Source: Dacryopinax spathularia | Taxonomy: Eukaryota; Basidiomycota; Dacrymycetes; Dacrymycetales; Dacrymycetaceae | DNA length: 64,000 bases | Reading direction: 5' to 3' | Assembly (NCBI GenBank): GCA_037974965.1 | Contig: JBBPFI010000006.1 | Span: forward strand, 744,001 to 808,000 | In this document: positions 1-12,323 of the stretch, piece by piece | Layout: each line of letters opens with the position of its first letter | How positions within the stretch are numbered: the first letter of the stretch is position 1 | The notes under the pieces: model-generated | Seen by the model: only the letters and a program-made list of their open reading frames with translations | Databases searched by the model: none | Told to the model about the DNA's origin: nothing | Made by a program: the position numbers and the translations under genes

Positions 1-1416
1 ATATCGAATGGATCGGCTTACCATGTGCAGCGACGGTTTCATGGGTAACAAGGTTGTGTAGAGCTGCTCTCGACATGCCGCAGGAGCAAGTGGGACAGGG
101 ACATTCCTCGTCAATAGGGAAGAAGCTCTTTGCATGCCGGTCCAGTCTTAGATTCATCGGACCGTCTTTGGTGAGTGCAACGCCGAAACGTGCGGTTCGT
201 CTGATTCTCGTCAGCGAGGCCTCTCGTTCTGCCAGAAGGAAGCGCGCACGTGGGGAACACACAATCAGCCATGTCAACACCGAGGGCCACGCATACAAGC
301 AGGTCTGGCGAATGCATCAGTACACCGCAACGGGGTACATGGCGATTGCACACCTTCAGCAAAACCAATACCCATGCAGTACCGTGGTCGGTCCTCCGGA
401 AGTTGCTCAGCACATAGCTTCACGCTATTGATGGGTCAGCACGCATGTTTGAATCAAAAGAATCGGCATACATCTTCCAGAAAACGTCCTTCTCCTCTCC
501 TCCACTCAAGCCGCCTATGGCATACCCCGGTATATCCGGCTTCCTCTTGATCATTTCGTCGAGACATATCTGCCGGAGTTCGGGGTTCAAGCCGCCCTGG
601 ATAATGGCAAAGAGGTTTTGCCGATCTGTTCGACCGCTGGCCTTGTGTGCAGCTATACACCGGTCTAACCATCGAATTGACCGCCACATTGCCTCTTCCA
701 CGCGTGGTCCAGTTGTTAGAGAGTGGACTGGTGACAAGTCAGCCAATAACAAGAGGAGAGTGGAAGGCACGTACCCACGTCATCTAGCTGCATCATTATA
801 TCGGCACCGATGGAATGCTACTGAATGTCCTCAGCATTCGCGTTAGGTTTTGCCATCAAGCCGGCGAACCTGTATCCGCATGGACTCCTCCGGCTACAAG
901 CGAGATAAGTACAAGATCAGGATCTAGACGAAGAAACCTACAGTGAGCATAGTAGGTTTGCCATCGAAGGGGCTCGAAAACAGTACACCCTCCTCCGTCA
1001 CCTTGCTGAACGAGCTCAAGCTGACCATCTGAAAACCACCGCTATCCTGATTATGATATTAGGCGCTGACGGAGGGCATAGTGGGACCTCACTCACTGTT
1101 AATAGGTTCTTTCTCCATCCTTGGAATTTGTGCGCTCCTCCTGCTGCATCTAGCACTTTCGTCCCAGGTCGTAGATTTAGGTGATATGTGTTGTTCAGCA
1201 TCAACGTCACGCCCAGAGCTTCTACTTGTTGGGCGGTAAGCCCTTTGAGAGCCGCTTGCGTAGCGACAGGCATGAATGTGGGCAGAAAGGTGGTGCCATC
1301 TGGACTCTCATAAGCCTACGCAGGCCGCGAAGTAGGAATTGTGACTTACGGGCCATTGTCATGCTACTGACTCGAGCGCGTGTCGTGTGACACTTCGCTA
1401 TGATCTCGAACTCCAT
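1..1416 (-). CDS. QTRT1: Queuine tRNA-ribosyltransferase catalytic subunit (TGT/QTRT1), 3' end off window
   Basis: Exchanges guanine 34 for queuine in the anticodons of tRNA-Tyr, -His, -Asn and -Asp. Visible family blocks: an N-terminal FEIIAKC strand, [13 protein letters not shown], the [10 protein letters not shown] segment, FAIIQGG followed by [25 protein letters not shown], and near the left edge the zinc-binding CPCPTC with a downstream histidine. At least four introns interrupt it. A donor-like GTAAGC near position 22 shows that the last exon lies outside the window. The start ATG at 1416 opens the conserved N-terminus. The end of exon 1 is uncertain: the GTAAGT after the MTMA segment does not keep frame with the next exon, whereas an upstream GTCAGT does. 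It is transcribed divergently from the mitochondrial tyrosyl-tRNA synthetase. Confidence 0.93.
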
Positions 1417-1671
1417 TGATGGAAGCCTCGCGATGCCTGGCTTGCTTGCCGAGGCTACTTTAAAGGCTAACGCCGCTATGGTTGGCGATTAAAAGCGAGA
1501 TAGCGGCTGGTGTCCGGTTAACGAGGAGGTTCGCTGGCTCCTCCTGCCAGTTTCCCAACTTTTTCTGGACCCTATCGACAATGTCAGAGGCGAAACAAGC
1601 GCCCATAATTTCCCTCTGCCTTCAACGCGACACCCTCTGATCACTCGCCGACATACGTCTACCTCTCGTCT

Positions 1672-3461
1672 ATGTTGGCTTTCCGGCCACTATTCAATGG
1701 TCGAATTATAAGCCGGGCCCGTTTCGTCAGTGGGCGGAGGTTCGCCTCCAACCAAGCCAATGTCCTCGATGTTCTGTCTGCTCGTGGACTGGTGCACGAC
1801 AAGACCAAGTGAGCATGACCATGAGACGTCCCTCCTGCATCGACTGAAGATTGCGTGTAGCGGTCTGTCGCCTGAGCTTCTTGCAAAGCCGTCAACGGTC
1901 TACTTGGGTGTAGACCCATCTGCAGATTCCCTTCATGTGGGAAATCTGCTAGCCCTGGTGACGCTGCTGCATTTCCATATTCGAGGGCACCAGGTCATCG
2001 CCCTGGTGAGCACTAGGCCATACAATAATAGACCGCATACTCACAATCAGTCAGATAGGAGGCGGCACGGGAATGATCGGTGATCCTTCGGGAAAGGACA
2101 GGGAGAGACGGTTACTGAAGGACGACGAGCTTCAGGAGAACGTTAACAGCATCACCACTCAGTTACAGCAGTTTCTGGAACGAGGGGCGGCATATGCCTT
2201 GAAGAAGAGTGGAGTTGAACAGGATTTGCTCCCTCCAAAGATTGTCAACAACAATCAATGGCTTGGGAAGATGACGATGATTGCATTCCTCAGGGATGTT
2301 GGAAAACACGCCCGGGTCAATCAGATGATCGCGAGGGAGAGGTGCGCACCCATAATTGCTTACAGGAACGCTGGCTAACAAGATGAGCAGCGTGAAGGCT
2401 AGACTGGAGTCCGAGTCCGGAATTTCGTTTACGGAGTTCACCTACCAGCTCCTACAAGCCTACGATTTCTTCATCCTCCATCGGGACCATGGATGCACGA
2501 TACAAATCGGCGGCTCCGATCAGTGGGGCAACATCGTCGCCGGTACAACGCTGATTCGGCATCGAAACGCTACCAAACCCGACACGCCAGAAGCGCACGG
2601 GCTCACCATACCCCTTCTGACAACGAGCAGCGGCAAGAAGTTTGGCAAGTCTGAGAAGAATGCCATTTGGCTCAAGGATTCCAAAACGACTGTGTACGAC
2701 TTCTACCAGGTATGTACTGATGTCCTGGCTCGATGGCTTCCAGGGCTGAGCACATGCAGTTCTTCCTCCGCGTCGATGACACTGAGGTCGGGCGATACTT
2801 GCGCATGCTGACGTTCCTTCCTGAGGAAGAAATCGCGCAACTGATGGAGTGGCAAGAGGTTTGTCATTCCTTCCTCTTCCGTGAGGGGAGCCGCTGACCC
2901 GCGACCTAGAAATCCCCGGAGCTGCGCGTAGCCCAGAAACGATTAGCCGAAGAGCTGACAGAGATGGTCCATGGTTGTGAGTCAACATGTGCCTCCCGTC
3001 TCCTAGACTGAGGACTAATGTGTATCCAGCTGAGGCCTTGGCCCGCGCGCAGATCATGACTCGCGTTCTGTATAACACGAACATTGAGGAGCTTGAGCCG
3101 GAGCAGATTCTTGAAGCGTTCGAGGGAGACCCGCGACTGGTAAAGTGTATATGGCAAGACGTGTGGCGAAAAGAGCTCTGCAGATTTATTGCCGCACATG
3201 AGATGTATCCCACTTATGGTAAGTCGTGCTGTATGAGACGAATCCTCCGCTGACGAGGACTTAGCCGCGGCGAGGCGCACACAACAATGTGGCGGCATAT
3301 ACCTTAACAACGAAACAGTCACCGACAGCAAGTACAAACTCAACAGGCGAGACTTCATCAAGGGCCGCTTTGCGATCGTTCGGGGTGGCAGCAAGAAGCA
3401 TCTTGTCATAGTAACCGATGAGCCGCCAAAGAATCATCCTGCTTGGACAGAATCAGAATAG
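1672..3461 (+). CDS. MSY1: Mitochondrial tyrosyl-tRNA synthetase
   Basis: Class I aminoacyl-tRNA synthetase that charges mitochondrial tRNA-Tyr. The protein, about 460 residues over roughly nine exons, opens with an arginine-rich leader ([18 protein letters not shown]), consistent with mitochondrial import. The HIGH-like motif reads [11 protein letters not shown]. Next come [14 protein letters not shown], the tyrosine-pocket block [20 protein letters not shown], and the KMSKS-like KKFGKS. The C-terminal exon carries an S4-like RNA-binding segment ([14 protein letters not shown]). One acceptor is notable: frame is kept only by splicing after GATGAG near 2385, which gives [12 protein letters not shown] as in other family members. 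The start is the first ATG in frame with the leader. Confidence 0.93.
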
Positions 3462-3498
3462 AGATAGGCATTGCTCAGTATCTATATGATATATTCTG

Positions 3499-6160
3499 CT
3501 AATCGATACGGATGGCGCTGTACAGTCTGCGCATTGCCCAGTAGGTTGCAAGGAAGCCGATAGTGCCTGGGTGACCATTTAGTCATGACCTGATGCCAGC
3601 AGAGGAGATATCAACGTACCCGTAATGAGGAAATCGAACAATGCAATGAGGAATAGATAGCCGAGATACAGCACAACGCTGGCGAAAGAATCCAACGATA
3701 GCCTCGATGCCCAGTAGAAGAGCCCGTATGCGAAGAGCCAGAATGCACTGCCCCCGCCAATGAGGAATGACCGCCAGTGCCATCTGATATACAATTAGAA
3801 AGTGAACCGCGGGCAGGGTGACCTGACACATACCGGTATTCTTCCGCACAGAGAATGAAGTAGGAGAAGAGGATGGTTACGGTTGCAGTGGTGATGCACA
3901 CCACGGCTGCTGTGAGCCCCAAGAACCCGAAAGCGTAGTAGACGCGAGACCCGAAGAGGCTGGAAAGGACAAAGTACAACTCAACGAAAGCTGCACCGAA
4001 AGGAAGGATGCCGGCCAGTAGCGCAGCAGCCTATGATTCGAGAGTTAGTTTGGATCTGGCTTCAGCACAGGCAGGACGGACCCATGGCCTGAGATACCTC
4101 GGCACCGGAGGGATCTGCCGCGGAATGGGGCTTGTGCGTACTGGATGCGAGACGGCCTACGATGATATATGAGTCTCTAGGTTGCACAGGTAGCAACTAT
4201 CACTCACGCCGTGCTTCATGCCGAAGAAGGCACCCACAGCTGTCAAAGGGGCGGAGATGACGAACCAAAGCAGGACAACAGCCAGCATAGTTCCGAATGG
4301 AACCGCGCCGGAAGAACCAGTGCCGATGAGGAACAAGTTGAGGAAGAACACCACGGCAAAAACGAATCTATCAACCTGCGTTAACAACGACCTACTGCAG
4401 GCCGCCGCAAAGCGTACCCTGGCATGACTGTTGCAGTGAAGAAGACATTCTTCTTCCAGTCGGTGCCGCCGACAGACATGTACACGCGCTGAGAAACGTA
4501 GCCGCCAACACTGGAAGTTGTGTTAGCGTCGTGTACGACTTGGTCATTTGAAGTGCGCACCTCCCGAAGAGCGTCCAGCATATTATCATGACCGTGGCCA
4601 GCGCTCCACGGTTAGACGGCGAAAGGAATCCAAGGAGGGCAAAGACTGGGAGTACGCGTCAGACCTGCAACGCATCGCCGCTACTATCGACGCGCACCAA
4701 GCGTGACAGCGACCATAGCCCCAAGCTGTGCACCGTTCCCAACAAGAACGGACAGTACGATTGGGTAGCGAGGAGGACGGAACACCTCTCCATGTATCAG
4801 CTTCCAGCCATAGTCTTCTTGGATCTCATCCTTGAAAGTATGTCAGTCGTCGCTCGAGACGAGATAATCCGAAGCGCATACATTCAGGTCGAGTGCATTG
4901 TAGCGGTGGATCTGCATGCATGTCAGCAGAACACACGGATCGGTAAGTCGCACGTACGTCTCTGGAGACAGTTCGCAGAAGAATCATAGACACCATTACA
5001 CAGAGGAAGATAACAATGACGATGGAGTTGATTAAGCTAAACCAATGAATCTTCGGGTCGAAGATATGGAGATAATGGTCCCAGCGTGTCGCCCACGGGG
5101 TATCGGATCGCTGCCACAGCATTTCGTGAGTACTTGACTACCTTGCAAACAGAATAACGAACCTCCCAGGCGACGGTGTATGTGTAGTAGATGGAATTCG
5201 TTCGTCCTTCGTTCAGAATGAGTGGAGGAGCATTGCGATTACATCGCTGTGATTCTGGCGTTTCGTTTGTCGCTTCGATGCTGCTTAACGGTGAGCAGAA
5301 GCTCAATAGCACAACCGGTTTGCGTACCTTCGTGGCCAGACAAGAACTCCTACAACCCGGTAATGGTTATCGTCGCGAACATGGTATCTGCAGATAAATT
5401 GATCCGGAAACCATCGGCAGACAAATTATGACGTACTGCATGACAATGTCATAGTGGTTGTTTATCGCAGGTGTTTCCGCGAATGCCCCGTCGTCTATAC
5501 CGAGGTTGAAGCCTGTATCGTAAAAGATTTCGTCTGTCCGCTCGTCCTGCTTCATCTCTGCAGCAGGGAGACCGTCAACGAGCCAGTTGATCGCATAGTC
5601 CTCCTTGATACGCGCGTTGATGAATGCTGCATCTTCAGCTGGGATCTCCGATAAGCATAGTGTTGCGCAAGACACGTTCTCGAGCATTTTGATCTGGCAT
5701 TGACTAGCGATCAGCATGTGCCGCAGCAAGAAGCGCCGTCCAAACGCACGTCGTAAGGTGAATCGAATATGCGGTCTCCGAAGAGGATGCTGCCCAACGA
5801 CTCTGGCATCTTTGTCGGGCCGCCTTCTGGTTGGCAGAAATGGAATCGTGGATCGTAGTAATCATCTGCGCAGGGAGAGCCATGAGTATATGCACATGAT
5901 TGTCATTTCACGTCGCTCACAGTTGATGAGGGATTTCTAGCAGAAAGATCAAAATTAGCGATAGTGATTGAAGGAGAAGGCATTCAACGTACTATTTTGG
6001 CATCATTGGGCCCAACCATTGGTGTGAGTCTGTTGACTCGTAACGGCACTCGCTCTCCAGGAGCGTAGTCGACCGGGGCGGTACCAGGAAGATAGAATGC
6101 GGCGCATGATGGTAGCAAAGCAGCGAGAGCGACTGCAGTAATCAACGGCGCCCGAGGCAT
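3499..6160 (-). CDS. Transmembrane 9 superfamily protein (EMP70/TM9SF)
   Basis: Nonaspanin membrane protein of the Golgi and endosomes, involved in sorting of membrane cargo. The start at 6160 gives a clear signal peptide (MPRAPLITAVALAALLPSCA) followed by FYLPGTAPVDY, typical for the family. The large lumenal N-terminal domain includes GSILFGDRIFDSPYDVRL and the CCGTC segment. The membrane half shows FLIGTGSSGAVPFGTMLAVV, then WHWRSFLIGGGSAFWLFAY, and the final helix with TGTIGFLATYWAMRRLYSA. The gene has about ten short introns. The 3' end lies 38 bases from the synthetase stop, so the two genes converge almost end to end. Confidence 0.93.
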
Positions 6161-6418
6161 ATTGAGAGGCTTTGGCCAGCTCCTAGGTCAGCTCTTAGTT
6201 GCAGAAAGTAGAGAACGAGGAGCGAGCCCGTCGGGCGTCTGCAGCGATGATGAAGGGATAGAGATGGGGGACGACGCGAAGCTGCGACACCACGTTGACT
6301 GCGGAGGAATGACGGCGAGGCCCTTAGAAGGAGGCGGTAACAGCCACCTCGGGGCGCGTCGTCCTTGAACTCCAACCTTGTCCTCCAAGTACTCCTGCAT
6401 AGCCCGAACACTATAAGT

Positions 6419-7089
6419 ATGGCTGAAAAGACCACTAGTATGATCTCCTTATAATATCATCAGCATCTTATCTGACGACGGCATATAGCTCAAGCCGCCT
6501 CTGAGACCGCTGCTTCCCTGGCCACTCAGGCGACCCAGGTGGCTTCCACCGCCGCGGCAACCGTGTCGTCCACCCTGGCGAGCGCTACAGAGACCGGTGC
6601 GTCGCTGTTTCCATCGCCGATCTGAACCGTTTCAGACTCATGCGTGCATCTTCAGTCAAGCAGGCTGTCACTAGTGCTGCTGCGGTAGTCACTGGTGACT
6701 CCGGCGAGCCCGTGCCAAAGCCCGACGAGACCCCTATTTCGCCGAGCGACGCGAGCAGCACCCTCGAGAAGGCTCTGAAAGGCAGGCCTGAGAAGAAGGA
6801 CCTTGTTGACAGGAACATCCTGAAGGGTACGTCTGTGTGTGCCGTACAATTTACGCTCTACTGAGTGTGTCCTCTGCAGATACCAACGTCGCGCCTGGCC
6901 TCCAGGCTCAGAAGGCCGCGCTCGAACGCTCTCAGCTTGAGAATACGCTCGAGCACAAGTTGGAAGCTCGTCCTCGGCCGTCCGAGCTCGTCAGGGAGGG
7001 TATCCTGAAGCGTACGTAGTGTCATCAATGTTGTGGTCATGTTCATTTTGTCTGACTGGTTCCCAGCTGAGGAAGCTCCCCCTTCCTGA
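6419..7089 (+). CDS. Small RPEL-repeat protein with Ala/Thr-rich helical N-terminus
   Basis: About 150 residues over five exons. Residues 8-52 are almost entirely Ala, Thr, Ser, Val and Gln (TQAASETAASLATQATQVAS and onward), predicting an amphipathic helix. Two RPEL-type repeats follow: LEKALKGRPEKKDLVDRNILK and then LENTLEHKLEARPRPSELVR with EGILK. RPEL repeats in animals bind monomeric actin (MRTF, Phactr). Fungal members are short and poorly characterised. The chain ends KPEEAPPS. Splice choices keep one frame: donor GTATGA after the first seven codons, acceptor TCTTCAG before VKQAV, and donors GTACGT after each RPEL repeat. Actin binding is inferred from the repeat only. Confidence 0.72.
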
Positions 7090-7855
7090 ACCCGTTCTCT
7101 CAGCCCTATGGCTCTGTACCAGTAAAGTCATGTGATGGAATGAAAGTATAACGAATAGCCCGTCAATAACACGAATGTTCTCTCAATCGCCTTCCACCGA
7201 AAAGGACGGGGAGGCCTTCCTGTCGACGTTTGGGGGCCGGTATGCACCCGACCGGCGCGGGGAGATCCCAACCTATGACGCAAAGGGTCCCTGGCGAGCA
7301 TGTGACCTGTGCCCGAAGCACTGCCGGCTTCCTGTATTCCTGCAAACACGTCTACAACGCAGGCAGCGGGACGTTCATCAGCCTAGACGATGGGTGATAC
7401 TCGTCCGGGAGTGCTCTCAGGTCACGTTCGCACTGGCATAACGTAACTTCAGCTCCTCGGCCTTCAGGAGACGCAGGGAATGCGGTGTCTGTTGGAAGGA
7501 GATATCGGCCCTTGCTGCATTTGTCTCACCGCCCAATGCAGTTCGTTCAGACCTTTCGAGTAAGATGGTCGGGCTCCTTATGAAGACCAACTATCAGAAA
7601 GCACTGGCGATAGTGCAGTCCAGAACTGCCACCGTCCGGTATCTGGAGAACATTCTGGCTGCTACGACGAATTGTGGCGGAGCAGACAATGGTATTGGCG
7701 AGACTTCCTTCCCATCCACCTGATGGGAAGATGCAGATGAGCTGATGCCTACGCTGGCCTCGACTACCTCTATGGCTGGAATAACAAAACTGCCCGGCCC
7801 ATCAGCATATAGCACCATCCGTGGATGCCAAGGACATACCTGAAGGGTAACAAGC
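7090..7855. other. Spacer between convergent RPEL and F-box genes
   Basis: Holds the 3' regions of both neighbours. Short open frames occur on both strands (for example 7175-7441 on plus and 7594-7923 on minus), but none shows a domain, a splice pattern or a convincing amino-acid composition. I see no gene here. Confidence 0.5.
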
Positions 7856-9525
7856 TCAATCGGACGTGTCGAGACCATGCGAGTCAGTGGACATGCAACA
7901 GTTGGTGAAGAACACCTCCGCATTGTGCCACAATCTCTGGATGAAAGCGGTCACGGCATCTGGGTTGTGTGCATGACAGAGCTTAAAGTAGATGGTAATG
8001 TGACGGTAGGACTTGACGATATCTTCGGTACGCAGGTTGGGTATATCGCTGAGGTCCACGAAGGAGAGACTCAGGTGCTCTATATGCGGGCACAAGCGGT
8101 GTATCGCGACCAAGGATCGTAGAGTCAGAGGGTATCGGGGTGTCTCTTCCACGTCCGTGTCCGGCCTGATTCGGTCACTATTCATCTCGAGAGATTGGAG
8201 GAGAGGCCATCGGCTGAAGAGCTCTTCGGCGTCCACGTCAGAAATCATATCCTGTCCGTTGAAGCTGATTTCAACCTCCATCTCTCGCAAGGGCTGATCG
8301 GTCAGCGGACGCAGCGCCTCTACCATTGGGTGATTGGGTGGGAGCACGGCGGGCTCGGATGAATTACATCGGAAGATCTGTAAGCTTGCTATCGAATGGC
8401 CGATCGATCTTGTAAGATTGAGCAGAATGTCGAGGTCGATAGGTCCTTCCATGCGCAAATCCACGCAGCGGAACTGGTGGTGCGACCCGGTGAGGAGGGC
8501 GACTGCCGTCTGCCATCCACTGCGAATGGTGATCTTGTCAAGGCGCGTAAACTCGTTCTGTAAGATGCTGATCGCTTCTTCTGGAGCATAATGGGTCGAG
8601 ACGTCATGGTCCTGCGAGAAGTCCAAGAAAATGCCTTTGAGCTGTGGACCAGTCGACAGCGCATTGTATACTGACCTAATGAAGGTAAAGTTGCTGGAGT
8701 GGAATATTACGAGTTGGGGTACAAGCTTGCACAGTGCTTCTACCACTTGCGGAACACCTTCGTATCCTGGACATCACAAAGATGGTTCAGTATATGTGAG
8801 CAGGAAAAGGATTTTGACCCACGGATATACACCGTGTCCATTAAATCCAGGACTTGCAGGTTGGGCAAGCTGAACACCCGGATGAGGACCGCGGTGATGC
8901 CCTCCGTGACTTCCACGGCAGGTGGATCTGAAGAATCCCAGTGGTCGAGATGCACGGCATTGAGACTGGGACTCAGGTATGGTTGTACACCGGATAACCT
9001 GTCGCCATTAGACGCAATACGTATTGAAGCCAGATGCGGAAAGAGCACGATTCCAGGCCGGCTCTCCGTGAGCTTCCGCCCAATGAAGCCACCGCCCGAA
9101 ACCTGCCAGTACAGCAAATGGCGGACAAAGTTGGCGTAATAGTCGAATCGATCGAAGAGGTTGGCGGCGACGCGCATTGACTCGTCCTAATGCAGCAGGC
9201 AAAGGGCCCGTATCGGCGTCACAGACGCCTTCATAGTTTCCCTTCATACCTTGGCGTCCAAAAGTCTCTCGCAGATGTCATCAGGGAAGAGACGAGCCAT
9301 GGTGGCTAGCGGGTCTCCTGAGAAGTCGGGTTCATTCCAGAGTTGCGAAAGCGCTAAGTCGGTATACCGCTTTGCGACGCACGCCACGTTCACGAGGTCC
9401 CGTCGGTCTTCCACATACGACAAGATGAGCTGGACCACCTCCGGTATGTCCATCGGTAAGGAAGGGGTAAAGTAAGGGTCGGGCGGATGGCTCGTCCCGT
9501 CGATAGTTGAGGTTCTACCAGGCAC
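7856..9525 (-). CDS. F-box protein with leucine-rich C-terminal region
   Basis: Likely substrate receptor of an SCF ubiquitin ligase. The N-terminal exon holds an F-box: IPEVVQLILSYVEDRRDLVN, then VACVAKRYTDLALSQLWNEP. Two introns can be placed. One follows LLDAK and ends in ATTAG before DESMRVAANLFDRFDY. The second is 56 bases, starts GTGGGT after the MDTVYI block and restores frame at YEGVPQVVEALCKLVPQL. The rest, about 400 residues, has irregular leucine-rich strands (SLQIFRCNS, LQSLEMNS, HIEHLSLSFVDLSDIPNL), as in the large lineage-specific F-box families of mushrooms. The start at 9525 precedes the F-box by about 25 residues; a later ATG (MDIPEVV) is also possible. The target is unknown. 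Confidence 0.82.
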
Positions 9526-10725
9526 GTCGAAAGCTCGAACTTTTGCCTGATGTTATATACGACTCCTGACCCTCTTTCAGCTGGCTTCCTTTTGCTTCTG
9601 ACCCGGCCGCATTCCTGGCCAGAACGGCACGCTTGTGATGTCGCGGAATCAAGGACGGGAGCCGCCTGGTGGACGTGCGGTTTGGTGCCTGTGTGGGGCG
9701 CCCGAGTCGCCAAGGGGCGGTGTGAGAGCTGGAAGCTAACAAGGCCTTCTGTAATGCTGAGAGACAACGCCTCCGGTTGCAGTACTAGGGGCTCAGCGGA
9801 CCTAGCTGAAACGGATGCTTCTCTAAACCGCGCGCGGCTCTACTCAATTAATATGCCGTGTATGTCGATGTAAGTAGTGCGTGCAGAGTACACTTCAAGC
9901 CCTTCAGAAGGCGGTTCAACCTTGTGGGGCGTGGACTTACATGCAGGCAAAGAACCGGGGATCCAATCACCGAGAGATAAGGAAGATAATCGGGCACCGG
10001 CTCGGTGCCGTTTTTAGCAAAGGTTGAATGGACCCCTAATTTAGAGGTTGCGGCGCCGGGGATTGTGGGGAAAAGCCGGGCTTCGCTTCCCAGTCGTGCT
10101 TTGCAAATAGCGTGGAAGCGTTCAGGAACGGGAAACCTACGCTTGAATCAGAATGAATTGCAGCATTCAGACATAAGCTCCATGCGAGGTATGTATGTAG
10201 GTATATCTGACGTAACGGGGAAGAGGGATGCACAGTCGAGCGAGCCTGAAGTCCTGTGCTGCCAACAACGTGCAGAGGCTACACAACAACAATGGTCGTG
10301 AACGTAACCGAAACGGGGGCGAAGGGGTGCGCGAGGATGTGCAGAAGGGAGCTCGGGGAGGAAAGAAAGCGTGCTTGCAATGAAGGACAGTAAGGATGGG
10401 ATTGCGGGCAGTAGATGGGAAGCAAGGGGAACGCAAGGGGCATGAACATATATATAACAGTGGGCATTGGGCGACGAAGGAGAACGGTCGAAGGCGAAAG
10501 GGGGGTGAATGCGATGGAACAGTGGAAGGCGGACTAAAAGGGTTGTGACGTAATATGTTGCGGGGGCGGCGATTTTGGGTGCGCAGAGGCGCCGAGAATG
10601 CAGAGACAATGGCAGATGCAGGGTATATGCGCTTCGAGATGGTCATCACGCTATGAGATAATCAGATGGCAGTTTAAGAGCGCGCTTGGCTTCACCGACC
10701 TTCCGCGCAGGCCATCCAATGCCTA
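9526..10725. other. Spacer between the F-box gene promoter and the phosphatase 3' end
   Basis: 1.2 kb without a recognisable gene. It holds the upstream region of the F-box gene and the 3' region of the phosphatase. The open frames on the minus strand between 10148 and 10649 are low-complexity Pro/Ser/Leu translations of a biased sequence and are not credible proteins. A TATATGCG octamer lies at 10624-10631. Confidence 0.5.
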
Positions 10726-12323
10726 TTAATATGCGAGGTTCCCGTCGAGCACTCCGCGGACATCGTCCACATCTTTGATATCCTTCAGGAAGGGGCACAA
10801 ATCCGTCAACTCCGTATCATGCGGATCGTTGAACCAGCTGGTAACAGGAACTGCGTTGTTCGGGTGGAAGATATAACTTGCAGGCGAGTTATCCAGGATA
10901 ATCATGTCTTCTATTGGCCTTCCAAGACGAGACAGATCCTTGACGTAGTTGCCTTTATGGTTGTAGCAGCTTTCACGGAATAAGCGGTGGGAGATAACCC
11001 GGTGGACGTCCAGCTTGTCGAGTACGGGATCGGCATATTTTGAGAGAGAGGCGGTAAAGACGACGACTTCATAATGTTCACCCATTTCGCGGAGGAATGC
11101 GTCCACACCAGGTCTTTTGATGCAATACACGTTGTGCCATTGCCACTCGATCTCCACCGGAACGACGTAGTCGGCATGTGGTATCATCTGTAAGACTTAT
11201 TAGACTTGCTCAACTGTCTTATATGCGTGCGCATACCTTGAAGCTACTATGCAGCAAAGTCTCATCCAGGTCTAGCACGAGACACTTGCGCCCTGCCAGC
11301 TTCTCTTCTAGTGGTGGCAACAACGGTCTCGGCACACCATCCTGGCAATCTCGTAAGCATATCCCTACGCCAGTAGGCATCTTAAGAACTTACCGGTCCT
11401 ATTGGGATGCCTGCACCTCCCTGTCTTATCAGGCGGGCATCCTCGTCCTCTTCCTCTTCCATATCCTCATCTTCCCCGAGATCGTGACCCTCTTCGTCGC
11501 CTTCACCGCCTTCGTCTTCCGAGTACGCGACACTGCTCCCTTCGCTGGCAGTAGTCCCCTCGTCGTGCTCATGATCATGTCCGTGATCCTCTTCACCGTC
11601 AGCATGATGGGCCCGTCTTCGCCCTCCTCGGGTTGAGTGCTCACGGATGCTCGGATCGCGGTCGCCTTCCCTGCCCGTAGAACCTGGCGGTTGTACAGCG
11701 CCTGACGTGACGAGTCCAGTCTCACTTGGGGGTAGAAGAACCTTCGGAGAGGGAGGGATTATGACAGTGCTGTTTGGCGGCGGGGTATGTGGACGAGAAG
11801 GTGGACCCGTAGGTGGGATAAGCGGCAAAGGAAGCGAATCCAGTGAGTTGTCGCCAGATGTCACGTTGATGGTAGGCGGGGCCGGTAGCTCTGCCTCCTC
11901 AGCGGGCTTCTTCGTGTCATCTTTCGATAACCCGCCCGCGTCCTTCTCCACCATCTGCACGGTCTCCTGGTTGTTCTGGTTATTTGTGCCAGCACCAGCA
12001 GGCCGAGAAGCAGGAACGTCGTGGTCGACATTATTGAGCTTGGGAGAAGGGATGCAAGGGATGATGGCGGCAAGGGAATGCCACCATGGTGCCTTGCGCG
12101 TCTTTTGCCGCTGTTGGGTAGCCGACGTTCGAGCGGCGGTGGAGGCGCCTCCTTGCCGTGGTCGGTTAGCGGTGCCCGTCGCTGGCGCGTTGGCAGGGCG
12201 CGATGCAGGTTGATTATGAGAGGTAGAAGAAGATGACGCTGTGGTGTTCATGCTGGCTTCCTTTGTGTTATCGTTCTTGAGTGGGATGGAGAGGGATAGG
12301 TTTGAGCTGTCTGGCGCTTCCAT
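10726..12323 (-). CDS. Psr1/Nem1-type CTD-like phosphatase (FCP1 homology domain)
   Basis: HAD-superfamily protein phosphatase. The catalytic signature [10 protein letters not shown] lies in the middle exon (about 11240-11345). The C-terminal exon continues with [37 protein letters not shown], the [17 protein letters not shown] block and [19 protein letters not shown]. These are the hallmarks of small CTD phosphatases and of yeast Psr1/Psr2, which act at the plasma membrane in the general stress response. About 310 N-terminal residues are disordered, rich in Ser, Thr, Pro, Gly and Glu, with a strongly acidic stretch just before the catalytic domain. This layout favours Psr1 over Nem1, since no transmembrane segment is visible. 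A cysteine near AIIPCIPSP might be lipidated (inference). Three exons, about 495 residues. Confidence 0.85.

Noticed and set aside
2452-3213. 253-residue minus-strand open frame
   Set aside because: Antisense shadow of the mitochondrial tyrosyl-tRNA synthetase exons.
4654-4659. Isolated ACGCGT hexamers as cell-cycle boxes
   Set aside because: Single ACGCGT sites occur about once per 4 kb here, many inside exons (for example 4654, 20430, 21394, 32551). Only the close intergenic pair at 18694-18725 was kept.
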